Shown here: positions 9,206 to 17,923 of the stretch, in pieces
How positions within the stretch are numbered: position 1 is the first letter of the stretch
Layout: every line of letters starts with the position of its first letter
From: Microbacterium candidum
GTDB taxonomy: Bacteria; Actinomycetota; Actinomycetes; Actinomycetales; Microbacteriaceae
Length of the DNA: 64,000 nucleotides
Reading direction: 5' to 3'
NCBI RefSeq assembly: GCF_030315975.1
Contig: NZ_JASXSZ010000001.1
Coordinates: 992,001-1,056,000 of the forward strand
Program-made: the position numbers and the translations under genes
Notes under the pieces: generated by a model
What the model saw: only the letters and a program-made list of their open reading frames with translations
Databases searched by the model: none
What the model was told of the DNA's origin: nothing

Positions 9206-9320
9206 AGGAGGGATCTCGTGATGTACCCCGCCTTGACCGCCCAGCCGACTCCGTGCCCACGCGCGTGAGCCGCGTGCGGCTGCCTTCCCGATCCCGGGTC
9301 TACGTAACTTCGCGCGGGCC

Positions 9321-9372
9321 TTGACGCGGTCGCGTACAGAGCTCTACTCTATCTAATAGATAGGAATAGATA
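9321..9372 (+). promoter_or_regulatory. Promoter with an embedded palindromic operator
   Basis: TTGACG (9321-9326) lies 18 bases before TACTCT (9345-9350). Overlapping the -10 end is a perfect inverted repeat TATCTA-A-TAGATA (9350-9362), and a third half-site TAGATA follows at 9367-9372. A dyad over the start region is a typical repressor site. The ribosome site AAGGAG (9376-9381) of the next gene follows directly. The cognate regulator is not known. Confidence 0.6.
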
Positions 9373-9386
9373 GCGAAGGAGTAACT

Positions 9387-9845
9387 GTGTCGATGGTTGA
9401 GGTGCGAGTGCACGTTCCGGTGGAACGCGAGACTGAGTTCTACCGATGGTTCGCGGACTGGCGCGACGGCAAGGTCAGCGGCATTGACGAGGCTGACGAC
9501 CGCCCCATGGAGGTGGCGCTCGAGCCCGCGATCGCATGGTGGAAGTCGCTGACAACAAAGGAAGCCGCGATCTGGAGTCTGTGGATCAGCGCGGCGCCCT
9601 CGATGGTCACCGCCGACGCGATTGTCGATGCACTCAAGTTGGGTGGGCCGCGGGAGATTCCAGGCGCCCTTGCGTGGTCAGGTCGAAAGGGTCGGCGTGT
9701 CGGGTTCGACGTCAACTGGCAGTTCAGGACTGAGCCCACGACGGGAAAGCCCATCTATGGGCTCGAAGATGTTGAATATGCAGCGGTCCTGGCTCAGGCG
9801 CGCGATGCTGCAGATCTTTCGGCGCCTCGAGTGACAGCGCGCTAA
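9387..9845 (+). CDS. Hypothetical accessory protein (152 aa)
   Basis: The GTG at 9387 is preceded by AAGGAG at 5 bases. The protein begins MVEVRVHVPVERETEFYRWF, a beta strand plus helix that looks like the front of a small mixed alpha/beta domain. It continues with a Trp-rich helical middle (AIAWWKSLTTKEAAIWSLWI) and VGFDVNWQF near the end. No enzyme motif is seen. It sits directly behind a promoter with a palindromic operator and is followed after 12 bases by the zinc-binding protein gene at 9858, so the two form a small regulated operon. Confidence 0.7.
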   Translation: MSMVEVRVHVPVERETEFYRWFADWRDGKVSGIDEADDRPMEVALEPAIAWWKSLTTKEAAIWSLWISAAPSMVTADAIVDALKLGGPREIPGALAWSGRKGRRVGFDVNWQFRTEPTTGKPIYGLEDVEYAAVLAQARDAADLSAPRVTAR

Positions 9846-9857
9846 GGAGGGCGACAC

Positions 9858-10316
9858 ATGCACACGTGGGACATGCTCGTTGAGACCCCGGTCTGCGAAG
9901 CGGATATCGATGACCGGAATCACCATCCCGGTCACGATAGCCAGAATCAGTGCAGCTACTGCGGTATCGGAGAGAATCGCCCCTGGTACGACATCCATGA
10001 CGTGACGCTGATTCGCCATTGGACAACGAGCAGTCAGGATGTTCCGGGCGGCGGCCACTGGACGTGGTACTGCCCCGAGCACCTTGACAAGCGAAACGGC
10101 AATTGGTGGAGGTCAAGCCATCTCGCGCCGGAGCGCCTCAAGCCGGAGGTAAGGCACTTCTGCGGGCAGAGAGTTGAGTTCGGTGAGAACTGCGGCGGTG
10201 TCGCGATCGAGCCGTTCGACGGTCTCTGGATGTGCGAACGGCACGCGGCGGCTGAGCGAGTCAATCGCCGAATTCGAGATCTGCTGGGCACCAATGACCC
10301 TCTCGACGAGGGCTGA
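9858..10316 (+). CDS. Hypothetical zinc-binding protein (152 aa)
   Basis: Start ATG 9858 follows TAAGGAGG, a near-perfect ribosome site overlapping the stop of the preceding gene. Two cysteine/histidine clusters are visible: CSYCGI with YCPEHLD about 50 residues later, and FCGQRVEFGENCGG with MCERHAA. Such paired C-x2-C / C-x2-H knuckles suggest structural zinc. No catalytic motif is seen. It is the second gene of the operon led by 9387, and a strong hairpin terminator follows at 10342. Confidence 0.7.
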   Translation: MHTWDMLVETPVCEADIDDRNHHPGHDSQNQCSYCGIGENRPWYDIHDVTLIRHWTTSSQDVPGGGHWTWYCPEHLDKRNGNWWRSSHLAPERLKPEVRHFCGQRVEFGENCGGVAIEPFDGLWMCERHAAAERVNRRIRDLLGTNDPLDEG

Positions 10317-10341
10317 TGTCACCACTACACCAAGTAGGGAT

Positions 10342-10408
10342 AGCGGGGCGAGAGTATCGTGACTCTCGCCCCGCTCTCCTGTTGTGACTCTCGCCCCGCT
10401 CTCCTGTT
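10342..10408 (+). terminator. Hairpin terminator with a duplicated 3' arm
   Basis: AGCGGGGCGAGAGT (10342-10355) pairs perfectly with ACTCTCGCCCCGCT (10362-10375) across a 6-base loop. There is no long U-run, as is usual in actinobacteria. A 25-base segment containing the 3' arm is repeated in tandem (10359-10383 and 10384-10408), so the 5' arm can pair with either copy. It separates the plus-strand operon from the convergent ssb gene and can serve both. Confidence 0.75.
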
Positions 10409-10416
10409 GCGATAGG

Positions 10417-10863
10417 TCAGCGGGCAACCCCGGCGCCGGTGTACGAGACCGGCGTAGCCACCGGCCCCGAGGCGTCAGCCGCGGGGCTCGTGGCTTTTGG
10501 GGCGCGGTCGACCGACACATCGGCGAACTTCAGCGACGCGCCGACGTTGTCTGCGACGACGTCGCGGGTCTCGCGCGTCTGGCCGGACTCCTTGTCGACG
10601 TAGGTGCCGAAACGCAGGTCGCCGGCAACGATCACCGAGTCGCCCTTGCGGAGCGAGTCGGCGACGTGCCGCGACTGCTGGTTGAACACCACCACGCGGT
10701 GGAACACCGTGCCGGCGTCCTCCCACGTGTTCGTCGTCTCGTTGAGACGGCGGTCGTTGACGGCGACCGTGAACCGGGCATACTCGCTGCCCGACTCGCT
10801 CGCGCCGTGCTCGGGGTCACCGGTGAGGTTGCCCTCGATCGTGACCGGGATCTTCGTCGTCAT
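10417..10863 (-). CDS. ssb: Single-stranded DNA-binding protein of the element
   Basis: The start ATG at 10863 has GGGAAGAAGG just upstream. The 148-residue product has the OB-fold pattern of SSB: IPVTIEGNLTGDPE, ARFTVAVNDR, AGTVFHRVVVFNQQSRHV, LRKGDSVIVAGDLRFG, and a DVVADNVGASLKFADV strand. It lacks the classical acidic DDDIPF-type tip and ends in a flexible Ala/Pro-rich tail, common for plasmid and ICE SSBs. It would coat the transferred strand and protect or recruit enzymes after entry. It is convergent with the upstream operon and lies 35 bases beyond the mating operon's last gene, perhaps with its own promoter. A decayed relative lies at 8936-9205. Confidence 0.92.
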   Translation of the reverse strand: MTTKIPVTIEGNLTGDPEHGASESGSEYARFTVAVNDRRLNETTNTWEDAGTVFHRVVVFNQQSRHVADSLRKGDSVIVAGDLRFGTYVDKESGQTRETRDVVADNVGASLKFADVSVDRAPKATSPAADASGPVATPVSYTGAGVAR

Positions 10864-10898
10864 CCTTCTTCCCTTCACTCGAGAGGCACCGCGGTGCC

Positions 10899-11375
10899 TC
10901 AGCGAGCGTGGGCCTGACTGGCCCACGCGGCCCATTCCGCCTCATCGGTCGCGCCCGCCCATGACCGTGGGCGTGTCGCGCTGTGTCCGCTCGCGCAGCC
11001 GGCGCCGGCCCGGCTGAGCCGCGGAGTGGCGAGCGCGAGTCGCTCGTGCCATCCGATCGCCCCGAAGCCGCTATCACTCGCGTCGAAGGAGGCGAGATGC
11101 GCGACGTGAAGAGCCGAGAGTTCCTCTACGAGGGCGCCGTGCTTCCACCAGCAGTTCGGCACGACGCTCACGGGGATGCTGTAGCGGACTGTGAACCACT
11201 CGACCCAGGCCCGCAGCTCCACCCACTCGCGCGGAGCGTCGGCGTCGGGCATCCTTCGCCAGTTCACCGCGTGGGCACCGAGCGGGTCCGACGCGCCGCC
11301 ACGGGATTCGGCGTGAAAGCCTGCCATCTCCGCCGCGACCTGCGCGTCGGTGTCGAAGTTGTCACGCTCCTTCAT
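10899..11375 (-). CDS. Hypothetical protein at the end of the mating operon (158 aa)
   Basis: The ATG at 11375 overlaps the stop of the HNH-like gene (ATGA), so translation is coupled. The product starts MKERDNFDTDAQVAAEMAGF and contains NWRRMPDADAPREWVELRAW then VEWFTVRYSIP and VVPNCWWKHGALVEELSAL, a helical pattern with several conserved-looking Trp residues. The C-terminal 30 residues are Ala/Trp-rich. No known domain is recognised. Its constant position after the coupling protein and HNH-like gene suggests an accessory role in DNA transfer, by inference. Confidence 0.7.
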   Translation of the reverse strand: MKERDNFDTDAQVAAEMAGFHAESRGGASDPLGAHAVNWRRMPDADAPREWVELRAWVEWFTVRYSIPVSVVPNCWWKHGALVEELSALHVAHLASFDASDSGFGAIGWHERLALATPRLSRAGAGCASGHSATRPRSWAGATDEAEWAAWASQAHAR

Positions 11376-11764
11376 AGCGACTCCTCGAAAGTGGTCAGCT
11401 TGACCCGCAGCCTCTCCAGCGCGAGTGACGACGCGTCCCGTCGGGAGCGATGCCTGGCTAGGACGGCGTCACGGTCGATCAGCCGGTGCAGCAACTCATG
11501 GCAGTACGGATGCAGCGGCACGAGGTCTGCGTGGCGTTCGAAGGCGCGCCACGTTCCGTCCGCCCGGATGACCCCGCGGTAGTCGAGGTGGTGCAGCTCG
11601 AGCTGGTCCTTGGATGCGGCGCGCCCGCAGGCCGCGCATGCGAGCGGGCGGCCCAGTCGCTGCTGCTTCCGGAACCACCGGTCACGGCGCGCGAACCAGG
11701 CGGGGGAGCGGAGGAATTCAGATCTGTAGGAGTTCCGGAGTCCGGATCTTCGGCGGTTCGTCAC
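11372..11764 (-). CDS. HNH-like nuclease-fold protein (130 aa)
   Basis: A C-x2-C knuckle (CAACGRAA) is followed by LELHHLDYRGV and, after about 20 residues, LVPLHPYCHELLHRLID. The arrangement of a zinc knuckle, an H-H-L-D block and a final H-x3-H is that of HNH/McrA-type beta-beta-alpha-metal nucleases. Start 11764 overlaps the coupling-protein stop, and the 3' end overlaps the next start, so all are co-translated. In conjugative elements small HNH proteins may process DNA; the role here is not known. Confidence 0.7.
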   Translation of the reverse strand: MTNRRRSGLRNSYRSEFLRSPAWFARRDRWFRKQQRLGRPLACAACGRAASKDQLELHHLDYRGVIRADGTWRAFERHADLVPLHPYCHELLHRLIDRDAVLARHRSRRDASSLALERLRVKLTTFEESL

Positions 11765-13587
11765 TCGCTCGTCACCGCCCCAGCATCCAGATCGTCATCG
11801 ACCACCGGACCGGGAGCCGGCCGGTATGCGTCGTCGAACACCGCGCGCTGCTCCGTCTCGGTCTCGCGCTTGCCCGTCTTGATGGCGCGGGCGTCGCGGC
11901 GCTCGTCCCAACCGGAGAGGTCGAGGAGCACGCCGCGGCGGGTCCGGTAGGCGAGCAGGCCGATGGTCTGCGGCATCCGTCTGATCTCGTCGACCGACAT
12001 GAGCGGAAGGCGTTCGTGCTGCTCGCTGGTCGAATGGCCGGCCTCACGCGTCGACCACGACCGCTGCGTGCGGCGCGCCTGGCGACTGCCGAGCAGTGCC
12101 TCGACGTCGCGCAGGTGGTTGACGTGGGACGCGCCGCCCAGCAGCACCTTCGCGGTTGCCGCACCCCAGATCGTGTCGGCCTCGGCGCGCGACCAAGAGG
12201 TCTCGGCCTGCGAGAGCGCCTGCAGCACGACGAACGTGCAGATGCCGCGGCCGCCACCGTCGGCCATCACCTGAGGGAGGCTACCCCAGCGGAACATGTT
12301 GGCGATCTCGTCGAGGATGAGGCCCAGCGGGTGTGTGAGACGCGAGCCCGGGGTGGCGAGGGCGCGGATGCGGGCGACCTCGACGACGTCGTCGAGCATC
12401 GCGCCGAGGAACCCACCCATCGCCGAGGCGCCGGACGCCGACCCGACGAGATAGAGCGTGTTCGCTGCATCCAGGAATTCGCGCGGGTCGAAGATGCGGT
12501 CTCCTCGCTGTGGCATCAGGGCCTCGCGGATCTTCGGTACCGCGAGAGGCGCGACCGCGCCCTGGACGCCGAACCAGATCGACGAGACGAGCTTGTCGTC
12601 GCCGGCGAGGGTCGCTTCGAGGTTGTCGCCCCAGCCGTGTGCGCCGTCGGCACGGAGCACCTCGACAGCCTTGCGGGCGACGATCGGGCTCGTGCCCCAG
12701 TCGTACAGGTCGGCGATGGTCAGGTTGCCGACGGCCGCGGCGTGGAGGAGTCGGCCGAGGACGACGCCGGAGGCCTGCGCCCATTCGCCGTTCGTTGCGG
12801 AGGCTCCGAGCGCAGTGCCGGTGATGATTGCTGATCCGCGCTGCATCGCGACGAGCGGGTCCTCACATCCCTCGATCGGCGAGACGCGCAACGGATGCCG
12901 CACACCGGACAGCCCCTGCGGGTCGAAGACGTGGACGTCGCCGCGGTGCTCCCGCATCCGCATTGTCGCCGTGAGATTGTCGTTCGTGGTCGACGTGGTG
13001 ATGAGCGGGCCGGACCAGTCGAGGATCGCGGAGATCAAGACGCGGTAGCCCTTGCCCGACCGGGGCGGACCCTCGAGCGCCACGGAGTCCTCGATGGACA
13101 CGAAGACATCCATCCCGCGCGAGCGACCGACTCGCCATCCGACGTCCGTGGCTTTGGGATGTGGCACGTCCGGGCGAAGTTGACGCGCGCGGCGCAGCAC
13201 GGCCTTCGCGGAAATATGGGCGCGGATCTCGGAGGCCTCGGCGAAGCCCGTACGCGAGCGCAGATCGGAGACGAACGCGGCGTCGGACTGCAGGTAGCGA
13301 CGGTAGGCGACGAGACCCCAGATGGCGAAGGCGATGACCGCGAGCACGGCGGCGAGGTCGACGATCCGGATGGCAACGACCGGAAGCGCGCATCCGGCCG
13401 GCGCGCGGTAGACGGCAGCATTGCCGGAGAGCCCGAGCCAGAGACCGGAGAACATGCTGCTCGCTCTCGGCCGTGCGTCACAGGCGACCTGGGTAACCGT
13501 GTCCGTGAGGAGCGAGAAGACGAGGCTCAGCATCACGGCGCTCGCGGCGATGACGGCCATCGCCTTGCCCAGCATTCCGTCGCGCAT
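11761..13587 (-). CDS. Type IV coupling protein (VirD4/TraG family)
   Basis: The 608-residue protein has two N-terminal transmembrane segments (about residues 8-28 and 75-97) and a cytosolic ATPase domain. Walker A is GPPRSGKG (about 13047-13069), Walker B is LGLILDEIANM (about 12295-12330), and a later QALSQAETSW with IWGAATAKVLLGG matches the RecA-like motor of the family, including its TraM-recognition-type C-terminal part. It links the relaxase-DNA complex (gene at 1-3078) to the secretion channel. It lies 9 bases after the ParA-like gene in the mating operon and overlaps the next gene. The length fits family members. Confidence 0.92.
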   Translation of the reverse strand: MRDGMLGKAMAVIAASAVMLSLVFSLLTDTVTQVACDARPRASSMFSGLWLGLSGNAAVYRAPAGCALPVVAIRIVDLAAVLAVIAFAIWGLVAYRRYLQSDAAFVSDLRSRTGFAEASEIRAHISAKAVLRRARQLRPDVPHPKATDVGWRVGRSRGMDVFVSIEDSVALEGPPRSGKGYRVLISAILDWSGPLITTSTTNDNLTATMRMREHRGDVHVFDPQGLSGVRHPLRVSPIEGCEDPLVAMQRGSAIITGTALGASATNGEWAQASGVVLGRLLHAAAVGNLTIADLYDWGTSPIVARKAVEVLRADGAHGWGDNLEATLAGDDKLVSSIWFGVQGAVAPLAVPKIREALMPQRGDRIFDPREFLDAANTLYLVGSASGASAMGGFLGAMLDDVVEVARIRALATPGSRLTHPLGLILDEIANMFRWGSLPQVMADGGGRGICTFVVLQALSQAETSWSRAEADTIWGAATAKVLLGGASHVNHLRDVEALLGSRQARRTQRSWSTREAGHSTSEQHERLPLMSVDEIRRMPQTIGLLAYRTRRGVLLDLSGWDERRDARAIKTGKRETETEQRAVFDDAYRPAPGPVVDDDLDAGAVTSE

Positions 13588-13596
13588 GGCGTGCTC

Positions 13597-14835
13597 CTAC
13601 AGTCCCCGCGCGATCGCCGCGACGACTCGGATCCACGCGTCCCGGGTCGGCGCACGGAGGTCGTCGAGGCGCAGCGGCCCGGACTTCAGTGCTGGATCGA
13701 ACGGGATCCGCTCGACGGCCCGGACCTGGCCGGCGAAGCCGTCGATGATCCGATGGGCCGCCGCCATCCCTCTCGTCTCAGCCTCGGTGACCACGACCAC
13801 CGCGTTGTCGGCGAGCGAGCGTGACCGGTCGTCACGCTGCCGGAGCGCATCGAGGAGCAGAGCGGCCGATTCTGCGGACTCGGGAGCGGTGACGGTGGGG
13901 ATGACGAGCTGCGATGACGAGTCGATCATCCGGAGCCAGCGGTCGGCGGACTCGTCGTTGCCAGAGTCGAACACGACGATCCGGTAGTACCGGGTTGCGA
14001 CCTGCATGAGCAGGTCGAAGTCGGCGGTCGTGATGCGCTGGTCGGTGGCGAGCAGTTCCGGGTTAGAGCGGAGCACGTCGTATCGATCCGTCGGCTGGTG
14101 GTGCACGAACCGCGCGATATCGGAGATGGATGCCGTCGGCGACAGCAGGTCCTCGGCCGCCGGGAGCAGGTCGCGGATCGTCGAGTCGTAGAGCCCCGGC
14201 TCGGTACGCCAGCCGAGAGTGCCGCGGGTGTCGTTGTTGTCCCAGGCGAGCACATTGCCGCCGCCGTGCCGGGCGAACACGGCGGAGATCATCGCCGTCG
14301 TCATCGTCTTGCCGACGCCGCCCTTGCCGTTGACGACCGCGACGGTGCGGCATCCGGCCCACTGCTGCGAGACGGCTCGCTCGTTCTCAGCGCGCTCGAG
14401 TTCGGCGCGCGATTGACGGCCGAGGCCGAGGCGCGCGAGGAATCCGACGCGTGGCTGCGCCTCGGCGTTCGGAGTGATGAAGGAGGCACGAGGGTGCGGC
14501 TCCGGAACAGCCGGCGAGCCCGGCCGTTCCGGAGCCTTCTCGTTCACCTCCTCTCGGTCTGGCGTTGGGGTCGCGTGCTCAGCCGCGGTGGCGGGCTTCG
14601 CGAGGCTGCCATCAGCGGCGACGAGTATGCGGTGGTCCCCGAGATCTCCGCTCGTGACGAGTTCGACGGGGATGCCGGCGCGTGCCGCTTCTTCGGCGGC
14701 GCGCTGCACGATGACTTGGCGGATGTCCTGCTCGGCGGTGGCAGTGAGGGGTTCGCTGCGACCGTCGGGGGTGGTGAATTCGGCGATCGGGCCGGCGACG
14801 GCGGCGTGGGCGTGGAGTTGGGTGTCGAGGCTCAT
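13597..14835 (-). CDS. ParA/MinD-like ATPase of the transfer operon
   Basis: After about 165 residues of Pro/Glu-rich N-terminal sequence comes TVAVVNGKGGVGKTMTTAMI, a deviant Walker A of the ParA/MinD class. WDNNDTRGTLGW is at the position where ParA proteins have DxDPQGN, and YRIVVFDSGND is Walker B. The start at 14835 overlaps the VirB4 stop. In actinobacterial conjugative elements such proteins lie between the VirB4-like ATPase and the coupling protein and probably position the transfer apparatus or DNA at the membrane; that role is inferred. Partitioning of an episomal form is an alternative, but no ParB partner is next to it. Confidence 0.88.
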   Translation of the reverse strand: MSLDTQLHAHAAVAGPIAEFTTPDGRSEPLTATAEQDIRQVIVQRAAEEAARAGIPVELVTSGDLGDHRILVAADGSLAKPATAAEHATPTPDREEVNEKAPERPGSPAVPEPHPRASFITPNAEAQPRVGFLARLGLGRQSRAELERAENERAVSQQWAGCRTVAVVNGKGGVGKTMTTAMISAVFARHGGGNVLAWDNNDTRGTLGWRTEPGLYDSTIRDLLPAAEDLLSPTASISDIARFVHHQPTDRYDVLRSNPELLATDQRITTADFDLLMQVATRYYRIVVFDSGNDESADRWLRMIDSSSQLVIPTVTAPESAESAALLLDALRQRDDRSRSLADNAVVVVTEAETRGMAAAHRIIDGFAGQVRAVERIPFDPALKSGPLRLDDLRAPTRDAWIRVVAAIARGL

Positions 14836-16433
14836 CGTGAGCCCTCCTTCCCGGTGGCGGCGAGCCAGCCGTCGAGGCTAGTGTCAGGGTGCTCGGGCCA
14901 GAACGCGTCGAGGTCGTCGGGGCGGATGCTGACCGGCATCCCATCGACGTGATCGTCCTGCCGGACCGCGTCATCCGTCTTGAAGAGCTCGTACTCCCAC
15001 TCGGTCGAGGTGGCGAAGCAGTCGACGACGTACGAGTGCTGGCCGACGTAGGCGAGGAAGACGCCGATCCGGAGCCGTCGCGCATCCTCTGCGTGGGTCG
15101 CGGGGAGGTTGAGTCGCTCGCGGAGACTTGCGGTCTCCTGGTGGTTGACGCGGAAGATGAACTTGTTCTCGATGTCGCCGACGATCGAGTAGGCGAGGTT
15201 GCGCTCCTTCGAGTCGGTGTCGCCGACCGCGTCGAGGTCGCCGAGCTTGTGCAGGATGACGACGTTGCTGATCCCGTAGTGGCGCGAGAGCTTCAGCCAC
15301 TGCTGGAACATCTGCAGCGCGGCGAGGCTCGTCATGTCACGCCATCCCTCTTCACGGATCAGGTAGCGGGTGCGGTGCGCGGACCGGTCCGACACGACGG
15401 CCTGGATCCACGCCGTCGTGCACACCTGGGTGAGCTGGGCGACGAGCTCGCTGCGCGCGAAGAGTTCGGAGGTGTCGACGACGACGATCGGTGCCTCCGC
15501 ATCGAAGGCAACGGTGGACTCGTCCTCGAACAGTCCGGAGAGGTCGCCCTCGACGAACCGGCGAAGGACGAACCGGGGCTGGACAGCGCCGTCAGAGAGT
15601 CGGAAGTCGGTGCCGGCATCGTCGACGATCCGGCCGAGCTGCTCGTACACACCGCGGAGGGTCGGGTGGTCGCCGGTTGCGGCGATGCAGCGTTCGAGGG
15701 CTTCGTGGATGGCGGCGTGTTCGACGGCGGTGAGGTGCCCGCTGCCGAGTGCCATCTCGATGAGCGTGACCAGGGTGGTGATGCGGCGTTGCCGCACCAT
15801 CTGGGCATCCTGCTCATCGTCGGCATCCGAGCGCCGCGGCCCGCGATCGAGCGGGTTCAGGCGCGCTGCGCTGCCCCCGCCGATGCGGATGACGACTCCG
15901 CCGTCGATGGCCTCGGCGACGGCGACCCACTCGCCCTTGGGATCGGAGGGGACGACCGCTTGATGCCCAAACGCGATCGAGCGGGCGACGAGGGTCTTGA
16001 TCGTGCCACTCTTCCCGGCCCGGTACGCGCCGAGCACGAGCAGGTTCGTGGACAGGGTGGCGCGGCCGGCGTCGGCGACGTACGCCTCCCACGGCGAAAA
16101 GTGCCACAGCGCATCGGCATTGAGGTCGACCCCGAGGATCGGTCCCCGGTGCCCGAGCCCGGCGTCTGCGACGAAGGGGTAGATGCCGGCGAGCTGCTGC
16201 GACGTGGCCTGGTGCGCCGGGATGGAGGGGCGGGCGAGGTTCCAGTAGCCACCCTTGACCAGCCCCGGGCCGAAGATGCCGCGGACGGCGGGCTCCGGCA
16301 GCATCCGGTCGCGACGTGCCGCCTTCTTCGGCCCGGCCTCGCGGGTCACCCGCGCGGCCTGCCGTTCGTGGGCGTGCCGGTCGTGTCGGGAGAGGTCTCC
16401 GGGCTCGAACATTGCGGCGTAGCGGGCCATCAC
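14832..16433 (-). CDS. VirB4/TraE-type conjugation ATPase (C-terminal motor half)
   Basis: Walker A is LGAYRAGKSGTIK (about 15990-16030), followed by AVVPSDPKGEW, a typical VirB4 block. FLRR/LSGLFEDESTVAFD, IVVVDTSELF, IREEGWRDM and SNVVILHKLGDLDAVGD, the usual VirB4 switch region, follow, with NKFIFRVNHQE near the end. At 533 residues it lacks the N-terminal VirB4 domain, which appears to be supplied by the preceding gene (16430-17923). The start overlaps the stop of that gene by four bases, so the two halves are made together. It energises assembly of the mating channel. Confidence 0.9.
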   Translation of the reverse strand: MMARYAAMFEPGDLSRHDRHAHERQAARVTREAGPKKAARRDRMLPEPAVRGIFGPGLVKGGYWNLARPSIPAHQATSQQLAGIYPFVADAGLGHRGPILGVDLNADALWHFSPWEAYVADAGRATLSTNLLVLGAYRAGKSGTIKTLVARSIAFGHQAVVPSDPKGEWVAVAEAIDGGVVIRIGGGSAARLNPLDRGPRRSDADDEQDAQMVRQRRITTLVTLIEMALGSGHLTAVEHAAIHEALERCIAATGDHPTLRGVYEQLGRIVDDAGTDFRLSDGAVQPRFVLRRFVEGDLSGLFEDESTVAFDAEAPIVVVDTSELFARSELVAQLTQVCTTAWIQAVVSDRSAHRTRYLIREEGWRDMTSLAALQMFQQWLKLSRHYGISNVVILHKLGDLDAVGDTDSKERNLAYSIVGDIENKFIFRVNHQETASLRERLNLPATHAEDARRLRIGVFLAYVGQHSYVVDCFATSTEWEYELFKTDDAVRQDDHVDGMPVSIRPDDLDAFWPEHPDTSLDGWLAATGKEGSR

Positions 16434-17923
16434 TTCATCCCCAGCCCGATCGGGAGTGCGTTGACCATGAGTGCTTCGGCCTGCTGACAGTACAGGATCT
16501 GCGGTTCCATCCCGGCACGGGCGAGCGCATTCCGCATCCCGGCGATCGCCTGATCGAGCTTCTCCTCATCGGGAGCCGTGACGGTCAGATATGCGCCGTA
16601 CCGGAACTCGCCGTGCCCGGCGACGATCTCCTCCTCCTGCCGCTCGAGGGCCTCCCAGTCGGCGGCGTCCGCCGCGGAGCCGTCGGCGCCGCGCTTGGCG
16701 CGCAGCTTTTCGTTGCCGCGCCAGACCTTCTTGTCGTCCTCGATCCGCTTCATCGCCTTCTTCACCGACACGGGGGTCAGGACGATCGAGAGGATGTGGG
16801 TGATCGCCTCCCCGGTGGTCGGCATCCGGGCGAACACGACCGGCTCGACGAACCCGATTGCGGCATCCGATCGCGGCCACTCGTGGATCCACATCGTCGT
16901 GTGCACGCCGGAGTCGCTATACACGACGCCGTTCTTCCCGCGCGGCTCCTCGAGGTACATCGGACCGATCGCGAGCACGTCGACGCCCTGGGCGACGGTG
17001 TCTCGGTTCTGCACGTTCGCGGCGAACTCCGGGTCGAACGCGACTCGGGCAAGTGCAGCTATGTCGCGCGGGGAGAGCCACCCGCGCACGTTGATGCGGG
17101 CCGCGCGGAGCGCATCGGCGAGGTTTCGTGCCTCGAGCGCCGCCAGGGACTTGATCGCTGCCTCGCCGCCGCCGAGGGCCTTCAGCTGCGGGCCGAGCGC
17201 GATGAGGTCGAGCGTGAAGGTGAGGTAGTTGCGGTGAGACACCGCGAACGGCTCCGCGTGATCCATGACCTGCTCGTAGTTCCGGTTCACCGCGGAGTCG
17301 GTGTTCACGCGCCGACGGGTGGTCACGGAGTCGTAGTGCGCGCGGGCGGCGCGGATCGTCGTCGGGATGGTGCGCTCCTGCAGCACCGCGCGTTTGATCC
17401 CAGGCCGCTGGGTGAACGACGCGAGCACCGGTGACCACTGCTGCGCCAGGTCGAACCGCTCCGGAATGTCCTTCATGAGGAACCCCTCGACATCCACCTC
17501 CGCCGTCACCGACGCGGACCGGTCGCGCGGGTTGTAGACGCACGCGACGCCCTCGACGTCCCAGATCTGGACGGACGCGCGGATGCCGGGGAGGTTCAGC
17601 GTCCCGGCAATGTGAGGTCGCTCCGGTCGATACAGCTGCTTGGTCGCGCCGGTCGCGTGGCGGAACTGCTTCATGAGCCAGAGGCCGACCTGGTGCGGCG
17701 CCGAGTCGCCGTGCACTGTCACGAACGCGAACGCGCCGATGGGCAGGTAGATCGGCACGGCGTACAGCAGTCCGGGCGGGCCGAATCGGTTGACCGCGAT
17801 CAGGATGATGATGGCGGCGATTGCGACGCAGGTCAGCTGCCATCCATCCATCCCCATCGCGATGCCCTGCCGCGACCGGCGGGGAAGCCGCACGGGGCGG
17901 GCGAGGTCCTGAGCGGTCATCAC
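16430..17923 (-). CDS. SCO6880-type T4SS protein (PrgI-like N-terminus plus VirB4 N-terminal domain)
   Basis: Residues 20-75 carry two hydrophobic segments (LTCVAIAAIIILIAVNRF, then LLYAVPIYLPIGAFAFVTV) as in PrgI/VirB3-like proteins. The remaining 400 residues (VEGFLMKDIPERFDLAQQW, DHAEPFAVSHRNYLTFTLD, SDAAIGFVEPVVFARMPTTG) match the actinobacterial SCO6880 family, which corresponds to the N-terminal domain of VirB4. It has no nucleotide-binding motif, as expected. With the next gene it makes a split VirB4. Four-base overlaps on both sides show tight coupling. Confidence 0.88.
   Translation of the reverse strand: MMTAQDLARPVRLPRRSRQGIAMGMDGWQLTCVAIAAIIILIAVNRFGPPGLLYAVPIYLPIGAFAFVTVHGDSAPHQVGLWLMKQFRHATGATKQLYRPERPHIAGTLNLPGIRASVQIWDVEGVACVYNPRDRSASVTAEVDVEGFLMKDIPERFDLAQQWSPVLASFTQRPGIKRAVLQERTIPTTIRAARAHYDSVTTRRRVNTDSAVNRNYEQVMDHAEPFAVSHRNYLTFTLDLIALGPQLKALGGGEAAIKSLAALEARNLADALRAARINVRGWLSPRDIAALARVAFDPEFAANVQNRDTVAQGVDVLAIGPMYLEEPRGKNGVVYSDSGVHTTMWIHEWPRSDAAIGFVEPVVFARMPTTGEAITHILSIVLTPVSVKKAMKRIEDDKKVWRGNEKLRAKRGADGSAADAADWEALERQEEEIVAGHGEFRYGAYLTVTAPDEEKLDQAIAGMRNALARAGMEPQILYCQQAEALMVNALPIGLGMK

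Noticed and set aside
10359..10408. Two-copy 25-base repeat as the start of a CRISPR array
   Set aside because: The copies are adjacent with no spacer and form the arm of a terminator hairpin; no cas genes are present.
11614..12834. Long plus-strand frame across the coupling protein gene
   Set aside because: Antisense shadow; the minus strand has Walker motifs and the overlaps expected in the mating operon.
13597..14835. Plasmid partition ParA
   Set aside because: No ParB or centromere-like repeats nearby; it is embedded by overlaps in the mating operon, so a transfer role is favoured.
14889..16487. 532-codon plus-strand frame opposite the VirB4 gene
   Set aside because: Composition is Asp/Gly/Val repeats typical of reading opposite a GC-rich gene; no motif or ribosome site.
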